Positions 42,011 through 56,288 are shown, numbered from the stretch's first letter. The stretch: DNA of 64,000 nt from Ceratopteris richardii (GCA_020310875.1 CM035432.1:91663018-91727017), one strand, 5' to 3'. Program-made: numbers and translations. Notes: a model not told the origin generated them from the letters alone.

Positions 42011-42255
42011 TTTTTTTTTTTTTTAATGGAGGTTGAGCAGAAGCCTATTCCCTCGGACTTTAACTTTGAAATTGCAACTGTACAAGTGAATGGGCATAGC
42101 ACCCGCGGGACCCCCCGTATCCCACAAAGCAGGGGTTAGACAAGGTTACAACTGAATGAGACATGGTTACAACTCGGTTTAACTGGCCTAAGCCATAACA
42201 TGTCCAGCCTGCGACTTGAACCCTGGACCTCCGCCTCAAGAGGCCAAAGCTCAAC
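42011..42255 (-). mobile_element. tRNA-derived SINE whose 3' tail matches the local LINE
   Basis: On the minus strand the element starts at 42255 with a tRNA-like head. GGTTCAAGTCG (42212-42222) fits box B and GTTGAGCTTTGG near the start is a loose box A. The 3' part, from about 42140 to 42011, aligns with the tail of LINE-b: CCTGCTTTGTGGGAT, GGGGGGTCCC, ATTCACTTGTA, TTAAAGTC, GAG, TAGGCTTCTGCTCAACCTCC, then a run of A. It is flanked by a perfect 13-bp duplication. About 245 bp long and non-coding. Confidence 0.88.
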
Positions 42256-42268
42256 TGCCTTTTCTCAG

Positions 42269-42725
42269 TTTTTCCCTGGCTCCCTTTCTCATCTAATTAT
42301 TACTTTAAAATGCGGGTCCGTTTTGATTTAAAGCGCAGATCCCGTCAGTTTGGAGCACTCCCATCACTTCATTTTGCGAGTTCTCTCGCTTATTAGTAAC
42401 TAAAGAGGGCTCCAGGATCCTACCGTTTTAAATTTGAAGAGGTAGCTTTTTATTATAATTTTGGAAAAAAAAATTAAAAAAAAAGAAAATAATAGAGTTA
42501 AGGAGATTATGGAGAAGAAAGAAGTTTTCATGAATATTTAGCTCGTGGAGAAGGACCCTCCGACTGTAATTGACAAGTGGGAAACGAATTTGCCAGAATA
42601 AATGATTGTCCCTCCTTATCATCAAAAGAGCTGTTGATGTGTTGCATACGACAAGATTTGAAGCAGATAGACGACCTCTTTTGAAGTAAGGTTCCTTCAG
42701 CAAAAGGGGGTGGCCTTTTTAGAAG
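42269..42725. other. Spacer and possible LINE-c 5' UTR
   Basis: No coding frame of its own. Contains an A-rich run near 42465-42485. The exact LINE-c 5' end cannot be placed. Confidence 0.4.
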
Positions 42726-44008
42726 ATGCCCACCCTTATTCCCTCGTTTGTCATGAACAATGTGGCTCCCCCTCAGCCCGTGTGCCCCCTTGAGATGGAC
42801 TCCGTCCCAACGGACGTCACACCCCCAGTGGTCTCTTTGTGCAAGGAGTCTGTGGTGGCAAAGCAAGAAGAACTGATGAAAACTTGCCTGATCGGTCAAA
42901 TGTTTGGCCCTAGGCCCCCTCTTGAAAGTGTGAGAACTTGGTTTCGCAAGGAGTGGTTCCCGCGTGGCCTAATTGTGAGCAAATGTCAATTTCTGTCGGC
43001 GAATCACCTGCTTCTAGTATTTGAGAACGAAGAGATGGCTTTCCAAGCCCTGCAAGCTGGCTCATGGCAAGTGGGTCAGTCCACCCTTTGCCTTTTTAAG
43101 TGGACCCCAGACTTTGTTCCAAACAGATCAAAGCCTCTTCGTTACCAGCTTTGGTGGAGCTTCCCAATCTGCCTTTCTTTCTGTATGGATTTCTTCGTGA
43201 AATCGTCTCACCGATCGGTCGCCCGATGGCCTCAAGAGAGGACGTTGGGGGGTTAATCTATGATGGTGCTCAACATTCTTTCAATGCAAGATGGCATCCA
43301 CAGATCTGCGTTGAAACAAACATGAACCAGGTCCTTCCCTCGAAAATCTCCATAAACTGTGGAGATGGTAAGACATGGACACAAGAGGTTACCTACAAGA
43401 ATTTGCCAAATGCGTGCTTCCGGTGCGGGCATCAAGGTCATAGGATCAAAGACTGCCCCCTAAAGAAAAGTACCAATGAAAACAAGCTTAAACCAGATGG
43501 GTCCCTAGACCCTTTCCCCCAAGATGACACTCGGGGTCATCCCCCTCCGATGGAGGAAGAAGAGGGAACTCGCGTTGCTGAGACGGATTCAAAAGGATTC
43601 ACTAAAGTAAGACGCAGGAGGAAAGTTAGCCCTCGAAGATCAACAGCAAGGAACGCTATGACAAATGCCCCCTCGAATAACTTATACTCTAACCTAGAAA
43701 AAGAGATTAACGAGGTTGACTTCCCAGGGGACAACCACTTTGAAGAAGACCCCAATGATAATACCCTTGGGTGCTCTACCAGCAAAGAAGAAAACCAAGA
43801 AGGCTACACCACAAATAAAGAGGAGGGCTTCACTTCTAGCAATGAAAACAACCCCGACAGCAAAAGCTCCTCTCTTGGTCCTACCCTTTTGGTATGCTTT
43901 CCGAGATTGCTGCAACAAAAGTCAAAACTTAAAGGAAAACAACCTTCCAGCTTGCCTTGGAAGAGCCCCCTCAAGAGTAGGATCCTAAGTCAAGAAATTG
44001 GGAGGTAA
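42726..44008 (+). pseudogene. LINE-c ORF1: DUF4283-type RNA-binding protein with zinc knuckle
   Basis: 42726-43140 encodes CLIGQMFGPRPPLESVRTWF and FLSANHLLLVFENEEMAFQAL, which resemble the N-terminal domain (DUF4283) of plant LINE ORF1. A one-base frame change near 43140 moves the reading into 43100-44008, which continues LPALVELPNLPFFLYGFLRE and IGRP. It then reaches a CCHC knuckle CFRCGHQGHRIKDC near 43420, followed by an acidic, Ser/Asn-rich C-terminus. ORF1 proteins coat LINE RNA. Confidence 0.8.
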
Positions 44009-44070
44009 AAAGAAGACCACAAGAAGAAAAAAGATCGGGTCCCTCCCCTCAAAGAGGGCAACCATCATTA

Positions 44071-45033
44071 ATGAAATTCACATCACTAAACGTCAGGGGT
44101 CTGTCTGACCCGTCAAGAGCTGCGATTCTTGGCCAGTGGTTCAAAGACAAGTGCTTCAACCCTGACTTTATTTGATTACAAGAGATTAAAATCGACGGAG
44201 AGGATCTCCAAAAAATGCTTAAATGCATTTCTCCAAACCACCTTTGGTTCTCCACTTCTCACCCTAGGGGGACGGGGGGTGCTTCTATCGGTATTAGTCA
44301 CTCCTTGTCTGGTAATGTGACCTCGACTTCTGAAGGTCGGAAACATCGTTGGATTGCTGCCTCTATCGGGTTCCCTTTCCAGTTCACTGTGGTCTCAATT
44401 TATGCCCCTAATGGAGAAGCAGATAGAATGGATACTTGGGCTTCCCTCGACTCCCTTTCACATAATGTTCTGATTTGTGGGGACTTCAACATGGTTGAGT
44501 TTCTTCAGGACCGATGGAATAACAAAGGGAAAATTATTGACGGTCAAGAGAGACAGATATGGGATAAAATCAAGCTCCATCTCGACCTGGTCGAGGTGAA
44601 AGACATGAAGGGGTTCTCCTGGTCAAATCTCCAATCGGGGGACTCTTTGAGGAAAGCAAGACTTGATAGATGTTACATCGATCAGAACACCATCCTTCAG
44701 TGGGGTATTCCATCGATTTCCCAACACATGGACCTGACTATCTCAGACCACTACCCGATTACTCTGTCTTTCAAACCGATTCCCATGTTCCAGAAAGCCC
44801 CTTGGTTTCATGCTTGTCAGACATCATTTTCCCTCCCCTCTGTTCACCAAGAAATTTCTGAGGTGTGGGTGGAAGCCTTTGCTTACTGTAATCAACCGGC
44901 TAAGTGTTGGAGAAGCACGGTGGAAAGAACTCGAAAGATTCTAATCAAGACTCAAAAGGCTATAAGAGATATCCAAAAAAAAAAAGAAGAGAAACGGTGT
45001 ACCGGAGACTCTCACGGCTTGAAGAAGAGGTGA
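44071..45033 (+). pseudogene. LINE-c ORF2: apurinic-type endonuclease
   Basis: Starts at ATG 44071 with MKFTSLNVRGLSD. LQEIKID (catalytic Glu) is preceded by an in-frame TGA at 44173-44175. Then ASIGISHSL, VSIYAPNGEADR, ICGDFNMVE and TISDHYPITL follow the endonuclease order. The frame is lost after an 11-A run near 44975. The enzyme nicks target DNA to start reverse transcription. Confidence 0.88.
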
Positions 45034-45908
45034 ACAAAGGTAAGTAACATTGTGAACAAGGTCTTTTGAAAATCAGGGGAAGACTAAGATTACAGGAGGA
45101 GGTTCAAAGGAAAAATCTTGAAATTTTCTTCAAAGATTGGTGGGTGGGGAAAGGCCAACAAACCATCGAAAGAGATGTGTAACATCCTCAAAAGGAAACA
45201 ATCTAGGGAATCCATCCCCCTATTGGTCGATAACAATGGAACGGAATGCTGCGTGGAAGTGGAGAATAGATCTATCATCGTCGAGCACTTTACCAATCTT
45301 CTCGGGGTCTCGACTCCTCCTTCCCCCACAGGTGCGACTCCATGGCAACCATCTCAAGGGTTGCTCAAACTAGAATCCCACAGAACTTGATTGCTCTGCT
45401 GGATGCGAACATCTCTGAGAATGAAATTATCGAGGTTATTGATGCCCTTCCCAATGGGAAAAGTCCGGGTCCGGATGGCCTCACCAATGAATTTTTAAAG
45501 TCTCTCAAACATGAGGTGGCCACCCCACTATGTCTCATGTGGCAAGAGGCTCTCTCATTCGGTGCCCTCCCTAAGTGTCTTGATAATGGCGTCATCAAGT
45601 TAATCCACAAAAGGGGAGATAAGAAAAAAATAGAAAACTGGTGTCCGATTACCATGCTCCAAACTGGATACAAGATAATTGCAAAAGTTATCACCAACAA
45701 AATCTCTTTTCATTTAAACTCATGGTTGTGCGAGGACCAGAAAGGTTTTATCAAAGGTAGATCTATACTTGAAGCAATTGTCGATATTTCGGAAGGCCTT
45801 GCTTTTGTTGAGGAGTCTGCTCAAGATCTGGTATTCATTAAGATCCACTTCGACAAAGCGTACGATAGATTGGAATGGGACTTTATTCTTCAATCATTGA
45901 AAGACCTT
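45034..45908 (+). pseudogene. LINE-c ORF2: reverse transcriptase, N-terminal part
   Basis: A linker with frameshifts (45034-45340) leads to 45342-45908, which encodes LPNGKSPGPDGLTNEF, IKLIHKRGDKKKIENWCPI, DQKGFIKGRSILEA and FIKIHFDKAYDRLEW. The catalytic Asp of the IDF motif (present in LINE-b) is His here. The LINE sequence ends at LKDLG; the following residues to the stop at 45929 belong to the inserted composite. Confidence 0.9.
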
Positions 45909-45923
45909 GGCATTAGATCACTA

Positions 45924-46374
45924 TGTTGATGACACAGTGTAAACCGGATCTTGTAGATGCACATATGTAGAGATAATCAATAACAAAATCTCACAAAAAC
46001 ACACATAGAATAGAGAGAGACAAGACTTGGTACAATTTCGCCCCACATACTCTGATGGATGAGTCTCTCAGAGTATGTATACTTATAGATATTTTCATTA
46101 TGTCTTGAATAGAAGATACATGAGGGCAGCACTTTGAAAAGCGTGTATTTATGAAAATATACTTTATTTAGAAAAGGTTTCTTTCTAAGCAATCTACTAT
46201 TTTTAAAAAAATATATAAAATACTATCTTTTAAATATCTTAAAAAATATATGAGTAAATCCATGTTCATTCATGCCCTCATGATTCTTCACTTTTTAAAT
46301 CAAAACACAATCACATTACAGACCTCAAGACATTAAAATCCATTCAACATTCCATTATTTCATAAATTATAGCA
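45924..46374 (-). repeat. Chromovirus 3' LTR (about 451 bp), composite B
   Basis: The minus strand runs TGCTATAATTTATG ... GTCATCAACA, with TTGGGAGTCA before it as a possible polypurine tract. Composite A retains only the outer part of it (29835 to about 29926). The boundaries rest on TG/CA ends and position after the coding stop, not on a second LTR. Confidence 0.55.
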
Positions 46375-47495
46375 TGACTCCCAATTGACAAGAAACTGAC
46401 CTCAATTGATAAGAAGAAAGTACACGTGGATGGCAAGTCACATGTCCCATCATTGAACAATCATAAGCATATTCCATTTAAAAATCACATGCATGGAAAT
46501 GGAAAACAAGAATTTAACGTGACTATGAATGATATGCAAACATCAAGTGGTCATGATCTAGAGTTAATGATGTCTTATGAATCCATTGAGATTTTTCAAG
46601 TGATTGATTTCTATATTTAACTAAATATCTATGATATTTCTTACTAGTGCGTGTAGTACTAACATCATAATCAAGTATTTTCTCTAGAACTAAAATTTTA
46701 GCATCCTCTTCAAGTAAAGGAGGATCGCCTAAAATAGGATTGAGTGGTAGATCCTTTAAATAATTTCAATAAACCAATATGAAAATACTTATGTATATTC
46801 CAATGAGAATCTATGGTATGTCTAATTTAAAACCATTCTCATTTATTTTTTGAATAATACAGAAAATTCCATAATAATGTGGTGCAAGTTTAACCTTAAA
46901 ATATTGTGAAATGTTTTTTAAGTTTCTTTTAATTATTCGTAACCATACGAAGTCATTTTCATTAAATTTCTTAGCTACTCATTTCTTTTTAACATTATGC
47001 ATGTAATGTTCTTGAATCTTCTTAATGTGATCATGCACCTCATGAAGTGTAGAAATATGATCTTGTGCAAAAGAATCAGCCATATCAGCTTGAGTGATAG
47101 GCATGAGAGTGGGAAGCTTTTTACCATAAACAATTTCATATGGTCCACGTTGAGTAGTGTGTTCTGTTATTATATGCAAATTGTACTAAAGGAATTTTCT
47201 CATCCCAATTATTTGGATTATCTAAAGAATAACAACATAATAAATATAAAATAGTACTATTCATAGCTTCAATTTGTCTATTACTTTTAGGATGAAATGT
47301 AGAGCTAAGGTCTATTTTGGAACCTAAATTTTGAAACAATGCAACCCAAAAGTGGTTAGAAAAACAAACATCTAGATCGTATAGAATAACTTTTGGAAAA
47401 CCATGATGAAGAAAAATACATTTAATAAATAACTTAGTAGCTTGAGGTGTAGATAGAGTCTTTTTATCTTGTTTTGAGCATCTTGGAATTCGTAC
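46375..47495 (-). pseudogene. Chromovirus fragment: integrase core to chromodomain, copy B
   Basis: 47498-47136 encodes an integrase core (HHGFPKVILYDLDVCF, FHPKSNRQIEAMN, NNWDEKIPLVQFAYN). 47179-46979 continues with GPYEIVYGKKLPTLMPI. Between 46735 and 46523 the minus strand is open for 71 codons with a chromodomain-like pattern (EKILDYDVS, YLVKYRNQ, SQWIHKTSL), ending at a TAG. The chromodomain would direct integration to particular chromatin. The RT and everything upstream are absent. Confidence 0.85.
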
Positions 47496-47587
47496 CACAA
47501 AAGCTCCAACGGTTGCTCAAGTGGTACCCCGAGTAGGGGTGATGTACCAAAATCCTCTATAGTATGGGTAGGGTCCTAGGGGGGATT

Positions 47588-49039
<1,452 letters not shown>

Positions 49040-49090
49040 AGTCTCTATTGGACTTAGAGGCCAACGAAAGCATGTGAAAAACACAAGGAA

Positions 49091-51049
49091 GTCACCATTC
49101 AGAAATGTTGTTTTAATGTCCAACTGATGTACATTCCAACCATGATGAGCTGCAAGTGCACAAATGCTACGAATAGTAGTCATTTGGCAAGTAGGAGCAA
49201 AGGTTTCATCAAAAGCAATGCCTCATTCTTGTGCATAACCCTTTGCAACAAGCCTAGCTTTATACCTATCAATTGTTCCATCAGGTTTACACTTCAGCTT
49301 GTATACCCACTTAGTGCCAATGGCCTTCTTGCCAGGAGGCAAGTCACATAAAGACTAGGTGCCATTTTTCATGTTAGCATCATGTTCAGATTGCATTGCA
49401 GTCATCCAATGTTCACAATTTCGTGCTTCATCACACGAAACAGGTTCAGTATCATCATAGAGACTAGAGGCAACCATAGCATAGCAATCTGATGCAAAAG
49501 ACGAAGTATGAGATCCTTACCGAGTATAATATGATAGAGGTGCATCTAATTTGCTGTCAGGCAAGGCCTGCACCAGCCATTTTGGCATAATTTTTTGCCT
49601 GCTCAATATTAGCTCTCTCATCAACAAGTGCACCATGTAAATTTGCATAAGAAATGGAATGATCTGCATCATCACATGAAACCTATAAAGGCTGAGAAGT
49701 TGCCTCATTAGGACCAGCACTAGACTCTTAAGCCGTAAAAAGAGGTAGCAAAGTATCATACATGTATTTGGAGCTAATTGATGTCTCCTTAGTACATGAA
49801 AGCAATGAATGAATAGTATCTTCCACAAAAATAACATCATAGCTAACCAGAATGCGTTTAGTCTGTGGATGATATAGACGATAGCCTTTACTTTCAGAAC
49901 TGTACCCAACAAAAATACATTTTACTACTTTATCATCCAATTTTCTACGATGTTGTTCACGCACTAATGCATATGCCAAACAACCAAAAACATGAAAATG
50001 AGCAACAGATGGCTTGCAACCATGCCAAGCTTCATGTGGAGTGATAGACTGCAGCGCTTTAGTGGGACACCTGTTAAGTACATATGTTGCACACATGAGA
50101 ACCTCAAGCCTGAAACTATGTGGTAAAGCCTGACTCTTGACCATACACCTCGCCATCTCCATGAATGACCTGTTCTTTTGTTCAGCAACTTCATTCTGTT
50201 GAGGTGTATGCGGCACTGTACACTGATGTTTTATCCCACGTTTACCCAGAAACGCATTAAAGTTAGAAGACATATATTCCCCCCTCGATTAGAATGGAGG
50301 GTGCCCATTTTACATGGTGACAAGTTTTCAGCCAAAATGAGAAACTGTTTGAAGCACACAAACACTTCAGACTTTACCTTCAATGGATATACCCATGCAT
50401 GCCCGGAAAAATCATTGATGAAAGTCACGACGTAAAGATAGTTCCCAAAAGAAGCATAGGACCACAAACATCACCATCTACAAACTGCAATTTTTGAGTA
50501 GCCCAAATAGAACCATCTTTTGGAAAGGAAGAATGCAACATTTTGCCCAAAATACAGCCTTCACAAACATGTGTTCCGAATGCCTCAAGTTTGGTCAAAG
50601 AGGACACCATTTCAAATTTCTACACGCATAGCAAACTAGCAAAATTCAGATAAACAAAGCGTGCATGCCAAAGCTTTGCATCTGACATAGCCTGAGAATC
50701 ATGTAATGCACATCCCTAATCATTTACAAATCTTTCATAGTCTATGAGCTTACACAACCCATGACATGAAATGCCAGAAGCAATAATGACGTCGCTATTT
50801 GAGAGATCATGAACTGTACATCTATCATTAAGAAATTTCACAACCAAGCCAATCTTGGCTAATGCAAAAATTGATAATAGATTTTTCTTGATCCCTTACA
50901 CAAACAAAGCATCTGACAAAGTGAAAGAACTACCATCGACAGTAGTCAAAATGATCTCGCCAACTCCCATAATAGGATAGGAGGAGTTGTTGGCGCATGT
51001 AATAGTATTCCCTGTAGGGGCAGGCTCGAGTGAAGAGAAGAAACTGCCC
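49091..51049 (-). pseudogene. Copia-3 fragment, copy B: protease end, integrase, RT start
   Basis: The minus strand carries the integrase zinc-finger end and start of the core (CEGCILGK, VDGDVCGPM; 50610-50425), then YVVTFINDFSGHAWVYPLK (50467-50231). The Glu region is HTPQQNEVAEQKNRS (50273-49728), with KCIFVGYSSESKGY after it. The RT start lies at 49500-49091 with the same in-frame stops as copy A. The right end is truncated by Gypsy-B at 51050, within the protease segment. Confidence 0.85.
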
Positions 51050-51236
51050 TGTCAAAGAGGGGTGTGAAGGGAGGCTGATGTTCATCTAAAAGAATCACGC
51101 TAACCTAACCGTGTGACTACACGCAGGGTGCTTCTAAGTATGCCTAGGGCCTTCGGTTGATTTTTCAGTTTAGGTGTGATGAAAACCTATATGTTTCTAA
51201 TATATGGGAGTGCAAATTAAGAACTAATTATTTATA

Positions 51237-51691
51237 CTAAGGACCGTAAGGATGAGCCTTTCTATAATTTTCTATAGCTTCTAATTGATAAGACAAAACT
51301 AAGTTCTCGTTTGTAATTTTATCTTTAACAAAGTCAAATTCTTCGTTCTCAATTTGATTTGAGTTAGGTTTTCTAACTAAATTAGGTGGGAATAAGTCTT
51401 TCTTGTCCTCCAGTTCTTGCAAAACTATGGTAATTAAATGTAAAATTCTAGAAAGAAGAGATCGTAATCTAACGTGTGTAAAGTTTTGTTAACTACTTTA
51501 TCTTTAATAATTTCAACTTCTATATTTTCGTTATTATTTGAACTATCAATTGAAGACGGAAGCAATGTTCCTATTATTAAGTTTTCTAATTCTTGATTCT
51601 TAATATCAGAATTGTTTGAAGATACTAGTTTAGAACTACTTGTAGATCCTGATTCTTTAGACATATGAAATAAAAAAAGTAAAGCTCTCAA
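51237..51691 (-). pseudogene. LTR frame B, Gypsy-B 3' LTR copy, broken
   Basis: Starts with MSKESGSTSSSK (preceded by MRALLFLFH in the same frame) but loses phase after LHTLDYD near 51465. The C-terminal half (DKKDLFPPNLVRKP ... HPYGP) is in another frame, ending at 51237. It is the only one of the four LTR copies with an indel in this frame. Confidence 0.55.
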
Positions 51692-52787
51692 TTAATTTTC
51701 AGAGAAACAGTATGAAGAATTTCAAAATCAATCTTATTTAAGCCTATATAATAAACCTATACAAAGTTTTATCATAAGTGCTAATACAATTTTCTTAATA
51801 GATAATCCTATACAACTTAATAAACAATCTTCAAAAATATCATAATTTTGTGATACTGAAATCTCGTATGCTTGTTTTCTCGTATTCTCCTTTGTATTCT
51901 CTTCAATAATCTGCAGAAGAGCATAAGCCAAAAACATAAGTATGCTTTTAGTAAATATGAAACACTCATTAAATACTCTAACTTTTTATACATAACTTAA
52001 TCTTAAACTAACATACATATATAAACACTTCTAACTTCCTAACTTAAATTCATACGCATTTGTGCACATCATACATAGATAGATATGCACATGCATACAC
52101 ATGTACTCTTATAAAAATAGACATACATATACAAGCATCTTATTTCATATGCTTATGTGCACATTCATTACTCATGCTAATCATACCTGATTATGCATAT
52201 TATGAACATCCTTTACATATGCACATGCATACACTCATTCATGCATACATATACATTCTTTCATTGCATATTCACATACACTTCTCTCATGCACATATGC
52301 ATATACCTCACTCATGTACACATGCATACCTCACTCATGTACACATGCATACTTTCCTAACTTATATGCTCATGCAGACATCAAACTTCATATACATATA
52401 TTAACTATACATGCATACACATTCATTTATTTATGCATACATGCACACCATTTTTCATATGAACACATACATACTTGCATCATACTAACATGCATTAATA
52501 CACATGCATACTAACATGCATTAATACACATGCATACTAACATGCATTCCTAAACATGCATACATACATGCACACACACACATTTATTTATGCATACATG
52601 CACACCATTTTTCATATGCACACATACATACTTGCATCATAGTAACATGCATTAATACACATGCATACTAACATGCATTAATACACATGCATACTAACAT
52701 GCATTCACACACTCATGAACACACATGCATTCACATGCATTCATGCTCATGTAAAACTCTTTCCCTCTCTCTCTCTCTCTTTCTCTC

Positions 52788-53090
52788 CTATGCCTTGTTC
52801 TCTCTCTCTATCTCTCTCTGAACTCGTGCGTGCATCCTTTCTCGGTCTGCATGTTCTCCACTCTTCAATTCTGTCGGTTCCCTCTCCACGCCAGCATTCT
52901 GCATAGAGAAGCGCCGCCTACAACTCTCTCTACCATGCATTTGAAGTGCAGACATCCTCTGCCCTATCTCTCTTTGCTTTGTTGTCTTCAACAGTGCCAT
53001 GAAACCACCAATAATCTGACGATCTCTGACTCTCTCCATTTTTGTCGTCTGCGCATGACTCTCTTTGTAGCTCTCAAACTCAACCATCAA
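52788..53090 (-). CDS. LTR frame A, Gypsy-B 3' LTR copy (100 codons), doubtful gene
   Basis: Reads MMVEFESYKESHAQ, then MERVRDRQIIGGFMALLK, and ends in an Arg/Glu-rich tail (ERMHARVQREIERENKA). Same length as the copy at 63260-63562. GA-rich composition makes the coding status uncertain. Confidence 0.25.
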   Translation of the reverse strand: MMVEFESYKESHAQTTKMERVRDRQIIGGFMALLKTTKQREIGQRMSALQMHGRESCRRRFSMQNAGVEREPTELKSGEHADRERMHARVQREIERENKA

Positions 53091-54693
53091 GAGTACTCCA
53101 CCGTTGATTACGGCTTCTCTTTCTCCATTGCCGTCAAAAGTAACTCTTACACGAAATCATCAACGCCAGCAATGATTGATGCGCTCTCTCCAGGCCTCCA
53201 CGATAAATCTTCTCTCAGCAAAACAAATATGCAGAACACAGAGATGCCCCCTCTTTCGTTCTATTCTTCCGTGTAAGTGCATGATCCCCCTAGAAGGATG
53301 ACTTCGATGTGCAGCAAGGAGGTACCATACATGCATGCTCCATCGCTCCTGATGATCTCAAGGATGGTCACCCCTTTGCTTCTCCTCTCTGAACTTAATG
53401 GAGGCTTTCATAATGAAGCTCTAAGACACATAAAGACAGATGAATCGTAAAAAACTCTCCAGTAGATCAAACTAGCACAATTTGACTACAGCATATGTAG
53501 GTTCTGCTCTAGAAATTCGGTTCACAAAAGCAGTCAGGCGACAAGACGTTTACTTTCTGCAGACTACAGTGTGCCAATCGCCACTTTCCTCTCAGTCATT
53601 CACCTGTGGAGCCTCTGCCAATCGAATGAAGCCCCTCTTATTCTCTCTCTGCCTCTCTCTCTCTGGAACTCCATCTAGGCGAAGTCTCTCTATCAGTAGC
53701 TTCCATTTTTGCTGCACATCCATGTGTGTGACGCCCTCTAGGAATTTCTCCCTCCTAGCAATTCCCCATTCATAGCGTCAACAATGACCACTCACAACTC
53801 TCTCTCTTTGCTTATGCGTGAGCGATCGTCTTTGTCTAAAAATCTCCTGCGCAACCATCTCGAGTCACTATCGATAGCCATCTTTTGGCTCTCCTCTGAT
53901 ACCTTTAGCACCTGCATCACCCTCTGGATCAACCCACAACACATCTTCTTCTGCGTGCATGATCAGAGTAGGTTGTAGCACCTCTCTCTTGATTTCTCTG
54001 TGTGTACCTACTACCGAACCGCCTGAGTTTCTGCACTCTTTTTCTCTCTCCTATCTCTCCCTCTCATAAATTTGTGCAGGCATCGCTATTTCTCCATCTT
54101 GTCTCTCCATCCAATTGTCTGCTTTTCTCTCTGTTACTCATTCCATCTTCATCTCTAACATGCAGCATGACAATCAGGCGAGCATCTCTCTCCTGCAATC
54201 TCCATTTGCGAAAAGCGTAGCTTCTCCGTGCTCTCTTGTGCTAGCAACACTCTCTCTGTGAATTCTACAGCGTGAGCATCTTCAGCCACTCGGTGTCTTT
54301 ACCAAATCCTCTCTCTCTCTCGGTTAGAACAAGAAAACACTCGTACGCACCTGTAGAAGAGCATTAGCAAAAAAAACTCTTACGATCACACATATATAGA
54401 TATATTTTAGTTTACACGTATCAGTTAGTTACTAGTTAGTTTAACTAGTTAACTAGGTAGATTTCATGCATACTAACATTAACTAACACACACATTTAGT
54501 TAACTAATACACATAACTTAACTTCTACACACGTTTAAATTAATTCATTATTAAAAGTTATTTTCATTATTTATTAAACCAAATCACTTTATATAAATCG
54601 AAGATATATTATTTAATCTTTTACATGTATATTTATTTATATAATAAATATTTATCTATTTACTTATATACATAATAAATGTATATATACTAC

Positions 54694-54728
<35 letters not shown>

Positions 54729-54752
54729 ATATTTATTAACTATACACTCATA

Positions 54753-54789
<37 letters not shown>

Positions 54790-55322
54790 CTATATAATTT
54801 TAATGTTCTTGAATCATGTATAGGCTCATTAGGGTAAGTGTACATGAAGATGCACATTTAAAGCTTGCATAACATGGGTTTAATCATATGGTGCACATTT
54901 ATTAAACCTTATAAATCTAATCACATAGGCACATTTTCAATCATATCAACATATATACACATATATGCTTACATAAGGAAAGCCAAACAAATCTTAGGTT
55001 TAGTTGAATTCTCATACGTCATAGAACTCCATATATATATATTCATAGGCACATAATTATCTTTATATAATTATGGATATACATAAATCACTTAGAAATG
55101 AACATAAAAAGTGAAGATTCCAAGTAAGTGTTCAATTAATCATCCAATCTCTATTCAGAACATATTTTTCTCTTTTTCCTGTAGGTACCCAAGAGAAGAG
55201 TTTAGTCAAATTAAATCAAAGTATTAAAAAAAATATCAGAGAGATATATCTTTTAAGCAACTCTAAAGCAAAATATTTTTATTTTCCCATATGACAAATC
55301 AAGTGAGGAAATCCTTTCGACA

Positions 55323-55338
55323 TCTGCCCTCACCAAAC
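55323..55338 (-). promoter_or_regulatory. Polypurine tract of Gypsy-B
   Basis: The minus strand reads TTTGGTGAGGGCAGA directly before the LTR TG at 55322. Confidence 0.75.
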
Positions 55339-56288
55339 CTGCACATCGCCCTCGATGGGCCAACCTACCGTTCAATATGAAAGCAGTATCAAATTCTTTT
55401 TTAAAAAAAAATATATATATATATTTCTTAAACTATTTTTTTTAACTTATATGAAATATGCTCCTAAAGGTAAGTACATCTTCTGATAGTTAAGAAAAAC
55501 CTTTTAAAATTATGAAAACTTGAATCTTAAACGTTTTCGTTCAATGCATGAAATTGAAAACAAGTTTTGGAAAGTCCCATAGAAATCAATCAGACAGTTA
55601 TGGTACTTGCTCTTCTATTAACCCGTTCAAAAGTAATAAATATTTTATATAAATGGTCTATTCCTTACTCCGTAGCCACTCGCCAGAAGATGCATCTAAC
55701 TAATTCCTCTATAGCATAAATCCGCCTCATATTGCCCGTATAGAATTTCAGAAGTGGTCTCGAGACCACAACTGAACATGATAATTTTTTTTCTTTTCTT
55801 TTCTTTCTTTTTCTTTTTCTTTTTTTTTTATTTTCTTTTTCTCATTCTGCAGTAGCCATTAATATACTGCTTGATGTTCTCATCTTTCTCTTTTCTTAAT
55901 TTTTCTTTGCAACTTTTTTGTTTAAGGGGAAAGGCTTAACGCTTAATCAGAGCAGAGGTTCTAAAGGAATGCTATATTGGGAACTAGGATCTCATTAGCG
56001 ACATGGGTTGGAAGTTAAGGTAGCCTACCTATATAAAATAAACTTACTTCTACTAAGAATCGCAAGTCAAGTGTTCCCTCTCCTATCCTTATGAAAGCCA
56101 TAGGGTCTCTAAATCTTATCCTCTCTTCATACACATCCCTACTTCAGTTTTAAATTCATTGTTTCATAATTTTAAAATTCTTCCTTTCCTATCAGAAGCA
56201 CGTACACATCTACACATGGAATGCATCAAAAAATCATAATAACAACTAAAAAGTAAGTAAAGTTTAGAACTCTTTCACCTGATCATTT
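55339..56288 (-). other. Gypsy-B 3' untranslated region
   Basis: Counterpart of 17774-18719; includes a CTTTTT/TTTTC tract at 55790-55850. No coding frame. Confidence 0.75.

Larger units (their letters stand above)
42726..45908 (+). mobile_element. LINE-c: L1-type LINE, 5' half, cut by composite B
   Basis: ORF1 (zinc-knuckle protein), ORF2 endonuclease and the first part of RT, in order. It stops within RT right after SLKDLG at 45908, where composite B begins. The downstream half would lie beyond composite B and Gypsy-B, outside this window. It overlaps LINE-b across the GFIKGRSILEA region, so together they cover the whole family. Confidence 0.87.
51050..55322 (-). repeat. Gypsy-B 3' LTR (4273 bp)
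   Basis: Starts (minus strand) TGTCGAAAGGATTTCC at 55322 and ends TTTGACA at 51050. It has the same internal zones as Gypsy-A, plus an extra tandem block of about 150 bp in the CATG-rich zone (52530-52700) that is also in its 5' LTR. Splice-like motifs lie near 51910-51930 and 54355-54385. Confidence 0.93.

Noticed and set aside
43537-43918. Minus-strand frames opposite LINE-c ORF1
   Set aside because: They are shadows of a charged ORF1 C-terminus, without motifs.
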